The position numbers and the translations under genes are program-made. This document shows, one piece after another, positions 17,600-26,525 of a DNA stretch of 64,000 nt. Source of the DNA: Nitrospina sp. LS_NOB. Its GTDB lineage: Bacteria; Nitrospinota; Nitrospinia; Nitrospinales; VA-1. The notes below the pieces were generated by a model. The model did no database searches. It saw nothing but the letters and a program-made list of their open reading frames with translations, and had not been told where the DNA came from. The DNA is taken from assembly GCA_001542995.1 (NCBI GenBank), contig LFLA01000013.1, positions 43,225-107,224 of the forward strand, given 5' to 3'. Each line of letters starts with the position of its first letter. Positions within the stretch are counted from its first letter, which is position 1.

Positions 17600-17680
17600 T
17601 CAACCTCCCATAATTTTATAAAGAAGATAAATGCCAAGCGCGACTATTAGAAGAATTTTTTTATTTTTGTCTATATTCAT
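17600..17680 (-). CDS. Possible 26-residue hydrophobic peptide
   Basis: ATG at 17680 encodes MNIDKNKKILLIVALGIYLL followed by YKIMGG: a lysine-rich start and one hydrophobic helix. A 16-codon frame just upstream (ATG at 17711, with GAGGGAGG about 5 nt before it) overlaps it and could couple translation. It resembles small membrane or toxin-like peptides, but at this length chance is a real possibility. Confidence 0.25.
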   Translation of the reverse strand: MNIDKNKKILLIVALGIYLLYKIMGG

Positions 17681-17768
17681 TATTCAATGTTCCTCTAGTT
17701 TTTTTATCCATGTTTTCCTCCCTCGATGATACCGAATGGTCATACCTGCCTCAATCATCAAATAAAAA

Positions 17769-17795
17769 ACCGGGAGCCCCGTAAAGAGCCCCGGT
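17769..17795 (-). terminator. Possible Rho-independent terminator
   Basis: ACCGGG (17769-17774) pairs with CCCGGT (17790-17795). On the minus strand the stem is followed directly by a run of Ts (complement of 17764-17769). No obvious upstream gene on that strand. Confidence 0.4.
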
Positions 17796-17863
17796 CATTA
17801 TAACCCACCCCAAAAACTGGTTTACACAGATGGGACCAATATCCGCTTTGGGTCGATACCGCA

Positions 17864-17883
17864 CACATGAGTTGGGATCATGT
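17864..17883. repeat. 20-bp imperfect palindrome, copy 2
   Basis: Identical to 17471-17490, 393 bp apart, on the same strand. A shorter match 'gagttgggatc' follows at 17994. Confidence 0.7.
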
Positions 17884-18240
17884 AACGACACGATTGTTAA
17901 TTTCTAAGGAGTTCACTGGTCGGTAATAATGGGCTTCGTGATATTACCAACATTAAACTTCGTGCCCCGAAGGGGTAGAACTCGCGGCCGTTGGAGTTGG
18001 GATCCAGTGGTTGCTACAGCTGGGATGCAACAAATAGCCGATCATTGTTTCTTTTGAAGTTAGAACAACTATCTTTTACCCAAAAGCCCTTCCCTAATAG
18101 CTGCGTGGAAATCCATTTTACACCAATATTTATATGATTTGGATTTCGGATAATTTTTTTATTTTTTAAGTGCATATGTTATAACCAACCTTAATGGCTG
18201 GTAAATCAACCTAATTTATTAAGTTTTTTGATTTAAAATT

Positions 18241-20391
18241 ATGCTAGCAAAAACTAAGCGAACAAAATTTCCTTCCAAATCCCCCATTCCCAAAAAAACG
18301 GCCATTGAATTAGATATGCCTGTGGAATTTATGCATGGTTTGGCTATTAGAGAAGGAAATAGCAAGAAACCGGTTTACGAATTGCATAAATGGTGGGCAA
18401 GAAGACTTGGTACCTGTTTTCGAATGCTCTTACTTGGAGCGACTACGAGTTCAAGAAAAAGACACATTTTATTTAACGGGGCATTTTTTAAAGCACACAG
18501 TCTTGAGAATTTAGTAGTTTTAGACCCATTTATGGGAGGGGGAACTTCTGTAGTTGAATCTACTAAGTTTGGAGCAAAAGTAATTGGGGTAGATATTGAT
18601 CCTGTTGCATGCTTAATTGCAAAAAAAGAAATTGAAGCAATTAATGAAAGTGACCTTTTAATAGCATTTGAGAAAATTGAAGATAAGTGTGCCAAGAAAA
18701 TTAAGGATCGGTATACCACACGTTTGCCAAATGGTACTAGTGCAATAATAGTTAATGCATTTTGGGTTGATATTTTAACTTGCTTGGAATGCAAATCAAT
18801 TGTTGATGGTCACCCTCATTTTCGGCTTTCTTCTGACAAAAACAATTTCCACCAAACAGTTTTTTGTGAGTCCTGTGGTCAAATTACAAATACCCACTTA
18901 AATTATAAATCATTTACTTGTAAAAATTGCAATTTCAGAACCAATATTGATAAGGGTCCTACTTCTTTGGGTATTTTAAATTGCAGTGTTTGTAAAACTA
19001 CTACTCCAATTCTTAAAATGGTCAAAAAAGGGAAACCCTTGTCGCGCAAACTTTTTGCAATGGAAGTACTTATTGATGGACAACGTAGGACTACTTTTAT
19101 AAAAGCAAGAAAAGCTGATATTACTCTATATAAAAAGTCTCAAGGAGAATTTAAAAAAAACAGGGCAAAACTTATTTTTCCAAAAGTAAAAATCCCCTTA
19201 GAAGGAAGAAGTGATAGCCGTCCAATTAATCATGGATTTGAAACGTATGCAAGTTTATTCAATGATCGCCAATTGCTCTGTTTAAGCGAGATAGGCAAGG
19301 AAATTGCTAAAATAAAAAATAAAAAAATAAAAGAATTTATTGCTATCGCCTTTTCTGATTGTTTGGCTTCAAATAATATGCTTTGTGCTTACGCTTTTGG
19401 TTATAAAAAGCTTACACCTTTATTTGGATTACACGGATTTAGAAAAATTGTACGACCTGTTGAAAACAATGTATGGGGAACTGAATTTGGAAGAGGTTCT
19501 TTTATTAAATGTTTTCGGAAATTGTTGAGAGCGAAAAAATATTCAAAGCGTCCATATGAATTTAATTATTCCAATGGAATGCCTAAGCCTATATATACTG
19601 GAGAGACTGCTGAATCAAGAATTGCCACACGGTTTCCGCTACTGTTTTCTAAGCCAGGTCCTTCTACGTTTATTTTAAACTCTTCATCTGAAAATTTGAG
19701 AAAGATTCCAAATAAATCTGTGGACTTAATTTTAACAGATCCTCCTTATTTCGATAACATTCATTACTCAGAAATGTCCGATTTTTACCATGTATGGCTC
19801 AGAAAAATTTTAGGACCATCTTACGTTGGTTTCAAAAATAATCACACACCTTTTGTTGATTCACTTTTTCCCACTAAATATTTAGATAGTAGTGTTGTAA
19901 GTAGTGCACAGGGTTTTCGGAAAAAGATTTTTCAAATTTTTGGTGAGTGCCGTAGAGTAATAAAGCCAAATGGACTGTTAATTTTTACTCATCACCATAG
20001 AAGTTTAATTGCATGGCAAAATCTTGCTGTCGCCGTATTGCTTAATCGATTTTCTGTGAAAAATGTATTTCCTGTCCGGTCAGAGGGGCGAGGCGGATTT
20101 CATAATTCAGAAGGGAATTTACGGTGGGATGCGGTGGTTGTTGCTAGGCCAATAAAGAAACTCGAAAATAAAAATCCTAGCCTGAAGATTATAGGAAAGC
20201 GTGTTTTAAATCAGTTGGAATATTGGAAAAAACGTCTTGAATTATCGAATATCTCGTTGTCGGATTCGGATTCAATTAGTATGAGAAGAGCTTTTCTTCT
20301 TAAAGAATTTAGTGACTTTAAAGTAAATGAATCTGATTTAATGAAAATGATGGCCGATGTAGATCTTGTTCATACATTGCCTAATAAGTAA
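18241..20391 (+). CDS. DNA amino-methyltransferase with zinc ribbons (DUF1156-like N-terminus)
   Basis: 716 residues. The N-terminus has VEFMHGLAIREGN...LHKWWARR (residues 28-55), resembling the DUF1156 segment of defence-linked methyltransferases. SAM-binding motif I is LDPFMGGGTSVVES (94-107) with the acidic end of the next strand GVDIDP. The catalytic motif IV is LTDPPYFDNIHYSEM (DPPY at 500-503), so an N6-adenine or N4-cytosine enzyme is expected. Between them lie four CxxC pairs (about residues 181-260), likely zinc ribbons serving target recognition. It is the first gene of the island operon, 81 nt before the ParB-like gene. DPPY rather than a C5 motif rules out a C5 methylase. The recognition sequence cannot be read from sequence alone. 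Confidence 0.85.
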   Translation: MLAKTKRTKFPSKSPIPKKTAIELDMPVEFMHGLAIREGNSKKPVYELHKWWARRLGTCFRMLLLGATTSSRKRHILFNGAFFKAHSLENLVVLDPFMGGGTSVVESTKFGAKVIGVDIDPVACLIAKKEIEAINESDLLIAFEKIEDKCAKKIKDRYTTRLPNGTSAIIVNAFWVDILTCLECKSIVDGHPHFRLSSDKNNFHQTVFCESCGQITNTHLNYKSFTCKNCNFRTNIDKGPTSLGILNCSVCKTTTPILKMVKKGKPLSRKLFAMEVLIDGQRRTTFIKARKADITLYKKSQGEFKKNRAKLIFPKVKIPLEGRSDSRPINHGFETYASLFNDRQLLCLSEIGKEIAKIKNKKIKEFIAIAFSDCLASNNMLCAYAFGYKKLTPLFGLHGFRKIVRPVENNVWGTEFGRGSFIKCFRKLLRAKKYSKRPYEFNYSNGMPKPIYTGETAESRIATRFPLLFSKPGPSTFILNSSSENLRKIPNKSVDLILTDPPYFDNIHYSEMSDFYHVWLRKILGPSYVGFKNNHTPFVDSLFPTKYLDSSVVSSAQGFRKKIFQIFGECRRVIKPNGLLIFTHHHRSLIAWQNLAVAVLLNRFSVKNVFPVRSEGRGGFHNSEGNLRWDAVVVARPIKKLENKNPSLKIIGKRVLNQLEYWKKRLELSNISLSDSDSISMRRAFLLKEFSDFKVNESDLMKMMADVDLVHTLPNK

Positions 20392-20472
20392 TTTGTTTGC
20401 ATTAGCTTGAATAAAATATGTTCCCAAATATTATCTCATTTTAGGAACCCATGTAGTTAGGAGAAAATCAAT

Positions 20473-21882
20473 ATGCCTTCTAACATTCCGTACGATAGAG
20501 CGCGATACAAAATTATTAAAAAGCTCCAGTCCGCCCAAAGGGAAGACAGTAACGAAACCCTGCCTACAGCAAAACTCATTTTAAAAGGAAAAGCGGAGAT
20601 AATGGATATATACCGTTTTTCAACACAAGATCTGCTTTTTAATAAAGCAAATGGGCGTTTGGCATCTGAGGTTATAGCTTGGGAAAATGAAGAGGGCCAT
20701 ATACTTGATCCTCTTAATATTGATGATCAAGCAGTTCTTAGAGAACTATTGCTATCTCTTAGTCCAGACGTAAATAAAAAAATTCAAGAAGATCTCAGTA
20801 AAAACGGTCAAATTCAACCTGGGATTATTACGTGCGATGGAATAGTGATAAATGGTAATCGGCGAAAAGCACTACTGGAAAATTTATACAAAAGAACTTC
20901 AGATGAAAAGTTCCTATACTTTGAAGCTCATGTACTTCCAACAAATATAAGCAAGCGAGAACTTTGGCTTATTGAGGCTGGAATTCAATTATCTGCTCCA
21001 CAGCAATTGGATTACAGTCCTATCAACCATTTACTAAAACTTAGAGAAGGAATAAATGCTGGTCTGGATGAGAAGGAAATCTCATCTAGGCTTTATGGAG
21101 TTTCACCAGAACAACTCAAGCGTGATTTGAATAGACTCAAATTGATAGATGAATATCTAGGGGAATTTATTTGTAAAGAGGGAAAGTATTATCTTGTTTT
21201 TGGATTGAATGAGCATTTTATTGACCTTCAAAATATTTTAGATTGGGTTGAACGACCAAGAGGCGCTGTGAAAAAGGATTGGGACTTCAGCTCAGCGGAT
21301 ATATTAGAGCTTAAGGTGGTTGCTTTTCATCTTATTCGAAGCCAATTTCCTCATTTAAGAATAAGGGATATAAAAGGTTTATTTTGCATTAAGAAATCTT
21401 GGGAAGGGCTAAAAAAATCAGTTGAGTTAGTTGAAAAAAATGAAGAGCACCCAGAGGAATGGGAAGAGACTGCTGAAGATGATTTAGAAATAGAAGACCC
21501 AGAAGATATTGAGTTGGAGGAGTCAGATAATAATGAAGAAATCGATATTGCAGCAAAAGATAAGCACAACGAAAAATTATGGATTCAAAGAAATAAGAAA
21601 GTATTAAAGATTTGTTTCCAGGATGCGAAAGAGCATCAAGAGATAAATAAAGACGGGGAAAAGCCCATTGCTTTAGGAGGAAGAGCTTTAAATAATTTAA
21701 TGGCAATTGACCCTCAAAGCCAGGGGTTTCCTGATAATAAGGTTGATGAAATTTTATCTAAAATAATAAAAAGAGTTAATGAGTTAAGAAATATTCACCA
21801 CAAAATTAATCATCGTAAGCAAAAAAAAACAAAACCCTCAAAAAAGACCAACAAACGCTTAAAAAATAAAAAAGGCAAGTGA
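20473..21882 (+). CDS. ParB/Srx-fold protein with acidic C-terminal region
   Basis: 469 residues, with AGGAG about 10 nt upstream of the ATG. Residues ~100-135 (QIQPGIITCDGIVINGNRRKALLENL region) carry a ParB-type nuclease/CTPase box with GNRR near residue 128-131, preceded by a regulatory-looking N-terminal part. A helix-turn-helix-like stretch follows (EKEISSRLYGVSPEQLKRDL). Residues ~320-370 are very acidic (Glu/Asp-rich), and the C-terminus is Lys-rich. ParB-fold proteins of this kind occur next to DNA-modification or phage-defence genes and may nick or sense DNA. Its last 4 nt overlap the helicase gene, implying coupled translation. Confidence 0.7.
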   Translation: MPSNIPYDRARYKIIKKLQSAQREDSNETLPTAKLILKGKAEIMDIYRFSTQDLLFNKANGRLASEVIAWENEEGHILDPLNIDDQAVLRELLLSLSPDVNKKIQEDLSKNGQIQPGIITCDGIVINGNRRKALLENLYKRTSDEKFLYFEAHVLPTNISKRELWLIEAGIQLSAPQQLDYSPINHLLKLREGINAGLDEKEISSRLYGVSPEQLKRDLNRLKLIDEYLGEFICKEGKYYLVFGLNEHFIDLQNILDWVERPRGAVKKDWDFSSADILELKVVAFHLIRSQFPHLRIRDIKGLFCIKKSWEGLKKSVELVEKNEEHPEEWEETAEDDLEIEDPEDIELEESDNNEEIDIAAKDKHNEKLWIQRNKKVLKICFQDAKEHQEINKDGEKPIALGGRALNNLMAIDPQSQGFPDNKVDEILSKIIKRVNELRNIHHKINHRKQKKTKPSKKTNKRLKNKKGK

Positions 21883-23792
21883 TCCAGTTAAAAAAGGTTA
21901 AAGCACATATATTTGTTGGCCCCTCCGATGAAGTAGGCCAGTCAGCCCTTGATAAACCTCTCCACCGTATTTTTATGCGAGGGACGATTGGTGCTCAACC
22001 CAAGGCTCCTGGTCCTAATTGGGAAATAACAATTCAAGATAATACTCCTGAAAAACTTGAAAAAATCGTAGAACATTTTAAACGATATAAAATTACGTAT
22101 CGCTTGGATTCGGGCTGTCAATGCTTTCTAAATGATCTTGAAAAACCTAGGGTCGAGTATTTAGCAGCAATAAAAAATGGCCTTAGAGTTAAAAGGAGAG
22201 GGAATCCAGCTGAAATTATTAAAATTGAAAAAGAGATAGGAAAAGCTTTTAAACGCCCTTTAAATAAGTTGCAATTACGGAGCGTTTGTCATCTGCTCAA
22301 TGTCATTAATGGAGCAAATTTTTCGGTGCCAGGTAGTGGTAAAACCGCAATCGCTTTGGCATATTACTATTTATTAAAATCTTCAAAGGTAATAAATACA
22401 GCTCTTATTATAGGGCCCTTAAGTTGTTTTCTGCCTTGGGAATTAGAATTTAAAGAATGCTTTGGAAGAGCCCCTAGGGTAGAAAGGCTAGCTGGGCAAC
22501 AAAAAAAAGAGCGAAAAGACATTTATAAGTTCCCAAAAAAGAAAGATTTTTTTCTGTTAAGTTACCATACTGCCGCCCGTGATCTTGATTTACTTCTTGA
22601 TTTTATTCGAAATGATAAATTTTTAGTAATTTTGGATGAATCTCATTATATTAAAAAGCCTCAGGGCGGTATTTTGGCAGATTCAATATTAGAAATTGCT
22701 CGTTTTGCTACGAGACGTTTAATTCTTACGGGAACCCCTATGCCAAATGATTTGGTTGATCTGTGGTCCCAAATCACATTTTTATGGCCCAAAATTTTAC
22801 CCTTGGAAAATTCCAACTCGTATATGCGCCATTTAAAAGATTCGGGGCCTAATGAATCCCTAAAGTATGTTAAGAAGAAAATTGAACCACTTTTTTTTCG
22901 AATTACAAAAAAACAACTTAAACTTCCCAAGGCAGAATTTAAATTTATAAAAATAAAATTAGCTCCTTTGCAAAGGAGAATTTATTTGGGTGTCGCCAGT
23001 AAATTTCTTTCAGAAGTAAAGGAAGCGCCTGGAGATAGAGAATCTTTAAGAGGCTGGAGACGTGCTAGGGCAATTCGTTTATTGCAAATTGCTAGTAATC
23101 CGACCCTTTTGGAAAAAGGTTGTGACGAATTTATTATTCCTGCTCTTGACATAGAAGATCAGGGTCTTAAATCTTTAATTGAACACTACTCTAAATATGA
23201 AACTCCTTGTAAATTTGCAAGCGCAGTTAAGTTGACCAAAGATTTAGTTTCTTCTGGCAAAAAAGTCGTTCTTTGGACCAGCTTTATTCACAATATAAAA
23301 ATGTTAGAAAAACAACTTTCTCAATTAAATCCTACGATCATTCATGGTGGCATACCCACTAAAACTAATGATCAGGCAGAATTGGATCGAGAAGCCAGGA
23401 TAGAACGCTTTAAAGAAAATAAAAAATGCCATGTTTTGATTGCTAATCCCGCTGCTTGCGCTGAGTCCATTTCTCTTCATATGGTTTGTCACGATGCAAT
23501 ATATTTAGATCGGTCGTTTAATTGCGCTCATTATCTACAATCATTAGATAGAATTCATCGTTTAGGGTTAGACCCTAATATTAAAACTACATACTATATT
23601 TTTAATGCTATTAGGACTATTGATCATGTTGTTGAAACTCGCCTTCAAATAAAAATGAAAAGAATGTCTGAGGTAATTGATGGTGATTTTCCCGTTTCAT
23701 TTCCCGGGTATTGGGACAATGATTTGGGGGCGGAGGAAGAATCTGATTTAGAAAAAGTTGAATTACATATTAAAAATTTAGACGATAATTGA
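21879..23792 (+). CDS. SNF2-family (superfamily 2) DNA helicase/translocase
   Basis: 637 residues, starting at GTG 21879 in a GTGA overlap with the upstream stop. Motifs in order: Q-like LNKLQLRSVCHLL (~130), Walker A VPGSGKT (~149-157), DESH box VILDESHYIK (DESH ~253-256), motif III ILTGTPMPND, then the second RecA lobe with VVLWTSF, ANPAACAESISL and motif VI QSLDRIHRLG (~554-563). This order and QxxxRxHRxG are typical of SNF2/RapA-type translocases. No nuclease domain is fused; the next gene may provide it. In this context it is the likely motor of the system. Confidence 0.88.
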   Translation: MIQLKKVKAHIFVGPSDEVGQSALDKPLHRIFMRGTIGAQPKAPGPNWEITIQDNTPEKLEKIVEHFKRYKITYRLDSGCQCFLNDLEKPRVEYLAAIKNGLRVKRRGNPAEIIKIEKEIGKAFKRPLNKLQLRSVCHLLNVINGANFSVPGSGKTAIALAYYYLLKSSKVINTALIIGPLSCFLPWELEFKECFGRAPRVERLAGQQKKERKDIYKFPKKKDFFLLSYHTAARDLDLLLDFIRNDKFLVILDESHYIKKPQGGILADSILEIARFATRRLILTGTPMPNDLVDLWSQITFLWPKILPLENSNSYMRHLKDSGPNESLKYVKKKIEPLFFRITKKQLKLPKAEFKFIKIKLAPLQRRIYLGVASKFLSEVKEAPGDRESLRGWRRARAIRLLQIASNPTLLEKGCDEFIIPALDIEDQGLKSLIEHYSKYETPCKFASAVKLTKDLVSSGKKVVLWTSFIHNIKMLEKQLSQLNPTIIHGGIPTKTNDQAELDREARIERFKENKKCHVLIANPAACAESISLHMVCHDAIYLDRSFNCAHYLQSLDRIHRLGLDPNIKTTYYIFNAIRTIDHVVETRLQIKMKRMSEVIDGDFPVSFPGYWDNDLGAEEESDLEKVELHIKNLDDN

Positions 23793-23793
23793 T

Positions 23794-24753
23794 ATGGTTG
23801 CACCAGAAGATTTAGCCAATCTTTGCGCTATTTTTAAATTGTTGAAGGTTAACAAATTAAATCAGGATGCTTTTAAAAGAATTGTTTTAAAATCTTTGAG
23901 ATTGAATTCCACAACCTCTTACGAAAAAATTATTGAAGTTGGTTTAGGTTTGGGAGTTATTGCTTTAATTGGAGATGAATTATGTATCACAAAAATTGGG
24001 AGCGAATTAGGTAAAGCCCAGAAAAATTGTCAACATAGTTTAACCAATAAAGCTAAATTAAATTTCATTAAAAGAATTTATCTTAATTTTGATGGTAGAA
24101 ACATTCAATGCTCGGAATTTTTATCAAATTTTGTCCCGGATGCTCCATCTGGAACTTTTATTTTGCATCGAACGGCTGATGAGCAACCTAATCATGTTAA
24201 CTGGATAAAATGTTTAGAACGAGTTGGATTTTTAACTTCTGGTAGGTATATTGTTTCAATAAGGGAAAAGTATTTACCATTGTTTAACCAGTTTTTGAAA
24301 ATTAGAAGAGGGATTTTCAATAAGAAGGAAGACAGTTTTAGAAAATCAATAGGAAATATTGCTGAGGAATTAGCTTTGAGGTATGAAGAAAAACGGCTTG
24401 AGGATAATAAGCATTCTGAATTAGCGCCTTTGATCCAAAGGATCAGCATTATAGATGATAGTGCTGGTTATGACATATCCTCTTATAGAGGAACTGGGGC
24501 TCAACCTGCAAGTACAATTTATATTGAAGTAAAAGGAACTACATCTGGAAATGTTCAATTTTTTTGGTCTCAAAATGAAAGAAAAATTGCAGATAGGTTA
24601 AAAAGTGAATATTGGATTTATTGTTATACCAACATTGATCTTAAAAAAAGAACAGGAGTAGGACCTTTGCGGGTTCAGTACCCAATTAAAAAGGTTTGTC
24701 GGCCAAAATATTCTGTTGAACCTGTAGATGTTTTTGTCCAAAAAATTAAGTAA
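23794..24753 (+). CDS. Winged-helix and DUF3883 (PD-(D/E)xK-like) protein, candidate nuclease
   Basis: 319 residues, starting 1 nt after the helicase stop. The N-terminal half looks like winged-helix DNA-binding modules. The C-terminal part (about 185-310) has GNIAEELALRYEE, then DDSAGYDISSY (~220-231) and YIEVKGT (~243-249), the D...ExK layout of the DUF3883/Mrr-like restriction fold, followed by FFWSQNE and a YWIYCYTNI strand. That supports a nuclease or DNA-end-binding role. The active-site assignment is by pattern only. It is the best candidate for the cleavage subunit of the island system. Confidence 0.75.
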   Translation: MVAPEDLANLCAIFKLLKVNKLNQDAFKRIVLKSLRLNSTTSYEKIIEVGLGLGVIALIGDELCITKIGSELGKAQKNCQHSLTNKAKLNFIKRIYLNFDGRNIQCSEFLSNFVPDAPSGTFILHRTADEQPNHVNWIKCLERVGFLTSGRYIVSIREKYLPLFNQFLKIRRGIFNKKEDSFRKSIGNIAEELALRYEEKRLEDNKHSELAPLIQRISIIDDSAGYDISSYRGTGAQPASTIYIEVKGTTSGNVQFFWSQNERKIADRLKSEYWIYCYTNIDLKKRTGVGPLRVQYPIKKVCRPKYSVEPVDVFVQKIK

Positions 24754-24815
24754 AACATTATTGAAAATTTCCTACAATTTGTAATTCGAATTAATTTAAA
24801 TAGTCTTAATAGAAT

Positions 24816-25706
24816 ATGCCTGAGAATCAAATCATAGACTTAACGGATTTAGGCTCAGAATTTGTAATTCACTTTGGTGGTGAGCCGGGGGAGATAAACG
24901 CAAAAACCTTTGCAAACTGCTTGTTGTCCATTTGTGGTGTCATTGATGAAATTGATAATACCTTTGAACCCGACTTTAGGGTCGAAGTCAAAATTGAGGC
25001 TTTAGGTCAAGGGAGCTTCAGGACCAGACTGAAAGCAGTTCCAAAGCATATAAAAGAAGGAATCCTTGATAAGGAAATTACTAAACACCCTATGGTGGTT
25101 GCAATCGCTACGGTGCTTTTAGCAGGAGGTATTCAGCTAATTGTTTCTAAGGCTAGTGTAATAACTAAGGGTAATAATATTATAATAGAAGGAAATAACA
25201 ATACTATTATAGTTCATAAAGAAGTTTATGAGAATTGCAAGAAGTTAGAGAATAACGTCACAATAAAAAAACACGTAAGAAAAAATTTTAAAGTACTTGA
25301 AAAAGATAAGGCGGTGACAGAGTTTGGAATCACAAAAGATTTGGATGATAAAGAGCTTAAATTAAAAGTATTAAGAGATGACTTTTATCGTTTAATCAAT
25401 CCCCAAAGTGTAATAGAAGAAGAAAAAATTAAAAAGGAACGTATTAATCTACGTATCCTCAGGGCAGTATTAGAAAGAGGATCGCGAAAATGGCAGTTCT
25501 ATTGGGGTGACATTAAAATTTCAGCTCCAATAATAGATGAAGCTTTTTTTGATAAACTAGAGGCCAAAGAAATTTCTATCAGCCTTGGGGATAGCTTGGA
25601 TGTAATGTTGGCTATTTATCAAATTTGGAATAAAGATAGTCGAAAATTCGAGAATGACTACTACGAAATTCAAAAGGTTATAAGACATCTTCCTTCTTCA
25701 GGTTAA
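24816..25706 (+). CDS. Unknown protein with a central hydrophobic segment
   Basis: 296 residues, no family recognised. An alpha/beta N-terminal part (1-88) is followed by one hydrophobic stretch at ~89-108 (HPMVVAIATVLLAGGIQLIV), then an Asn/Ile repeat (GNNIIIEGNNNTIIVHKEVY) and a mixed C-terminal domain with a WQFYWGDIKISAPI motif. The single membrane-like segment could make it a membrane-linked effector or sensor. It follows the DUF3883 gene by 62 nt on the same strand and shares its AT-rich base use, so it probably belongs to the same island, perhaps the same system. Confidence 0.6.
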   Translation: MPENQIIDLTDLGSEFVIHFGGEPGEINAKTFANCLLSICGVIDEIDNTFEPDFRVEVKIEALGQGSFRTRLKAVPKHIKEGILDKEITKHPMVVAIATVLLAGGIQLIVSKASVITKGNNIIIEGNNNTIIVHKEVYENCKKLENNVTIKKHVRKNFKVLEKDKAVTEFGITKDLDDKELKLKVLRDDFYRLINPQSVIEEEKIKKERINLRILRAVLERGSRKWQFYWGDIKISAPIIDEAFFDKLEAKEISISLGDSLDVMLAIYQIWNKDSRKFENDYYEIQKVIRHLPSSG

Positions 25707-25805
25707 ACTCCCTTTCGAATTTCTTGATCGTATCTTCCGGCTTCCTTTTCAAAGATAGTCGCGGGAGGTTTTTTGCAAATGTGCGGGTGTAATTTTCCAA
25801 TAAAA

Positions 25806-26093
25806 TTAGATTTTGCGAATATAACCAGGGATATTTTTTATGGCACCGTAACTGCTTTTCGCATTAATTTTTTTTTCGCTAATATTGATATAAAGGCATC
25901 TTAAAAAATCTTCTTTGGTTTGAAAAAAAATATAACCATTGGGATCACAAAGAGCCCCTGGGAACCTCTCCAATAATTGATAAAAATGTCCATCTTTATG
26001 ATAAAGACAGTGGCGTACACCAATCCTCCATAATTTGTTTAAATTTCTTCCTGAATTTGTGCGTATACTTATATAAAAGGAGGACTTGCTTAT
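25806..26093 (-). pseudogene. C-terminal remnant of an unknown protein
   Basis: An open frame of 95 codons on the minus strand with no ATG, GTG or TTG start, bounded upstream by TAA at 26094-26096. The product looks like real protein: HKDGHFYQLLERFPGALCDP, then GYIFFQTKEDF and GAIKNIPGYIRKI at the end. I cannot name the family with confidence. A broken end of an older island gene is the simplest reading. The rest of 25707-26221 holds nothing else I can support. Confidence 0.4.
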
Positions 26094-26221
26094 TTAATAA
26101 GTTTTCTTTCTCTTTTAATGGTTTCTAATTGGGTTTAGTTTGAGCTTTTTTGCTCTTCCTGAAGGGGTTTGCCAAGACTAGCTTACCAATATTTTGGAAT
26201 TATTGCAAGTTTGAGGGGTAA

Positions 26222-26464
26222 TTATTTTTGGGCTGGTATTAGGCTCTCTTCCGGAAGTAGTTCGTGAGGGCTTATATGGCAAGCTTTGGCTATTTTAAGT
26301 AGGGTGTCTACAGTTGGCGATACTTCATCTTTCTCATATTTTATAATCTGTCTGTGCGTTATTTCAATAGATTCCGCCAGTTGTATCTGGGTTAAAGATG
26401 CTCCATTTCTAGCATTTTTAATTTGAGTACCTAGAGAATTTTTTTTTGAAGATATTGTTGACAT
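26222..26464 (-). CDS. XRE-family helix-turn-helix regulator
   Basis: 80 residues. The HTH region LGTQIKNARNGASLTQIQLA ... ITHRQIIKYEKDEVSPTVDTL is the Cro/C1-type fold with little else attached. It lies in the island, opposite to the methyltransferase operon. Small XRE proteins commonly act as C (controller) proteins of restriction-modification units or as phage-type repressors, so it may regulate the system, though it is 7.8 kb from the methyltransferase promoter. Confidence 0.85.
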   Translation of the reverse strand: MSTISSKKNSLGTQIKNARNGASLTQIQLAESIEITHRQIIKYEKDEVSPTVDTLLKIAKACHISPHELLPEESLIPAQK

Positions 26465-26525
26465 TTGTTTTGATATGAACTATTATTCGTATGAATTATA
26501 GTTCATATATTCCTCTTAGTAAAAA

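Larger units (their letters stand above)
17266..18240. other. Long intergenic region around the left edge of the island
   Basis: About 1 kb with no standard gene. It holds the left direct repeat of the island (17428-17477), two copies of a 20-bp imperfect palindrome (17471-17490, 17864-17883), a possible 26-codon reading frame on the minus strand (17600-17680), a terminator-like hairpin (17769-17795), and a 'gtgccccgaaggggtagaa' repeat (17961-17979) related to 62455-62473. Base composition turns strongly AT-rich from about 18.1 kb. Confidence 0.5.
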
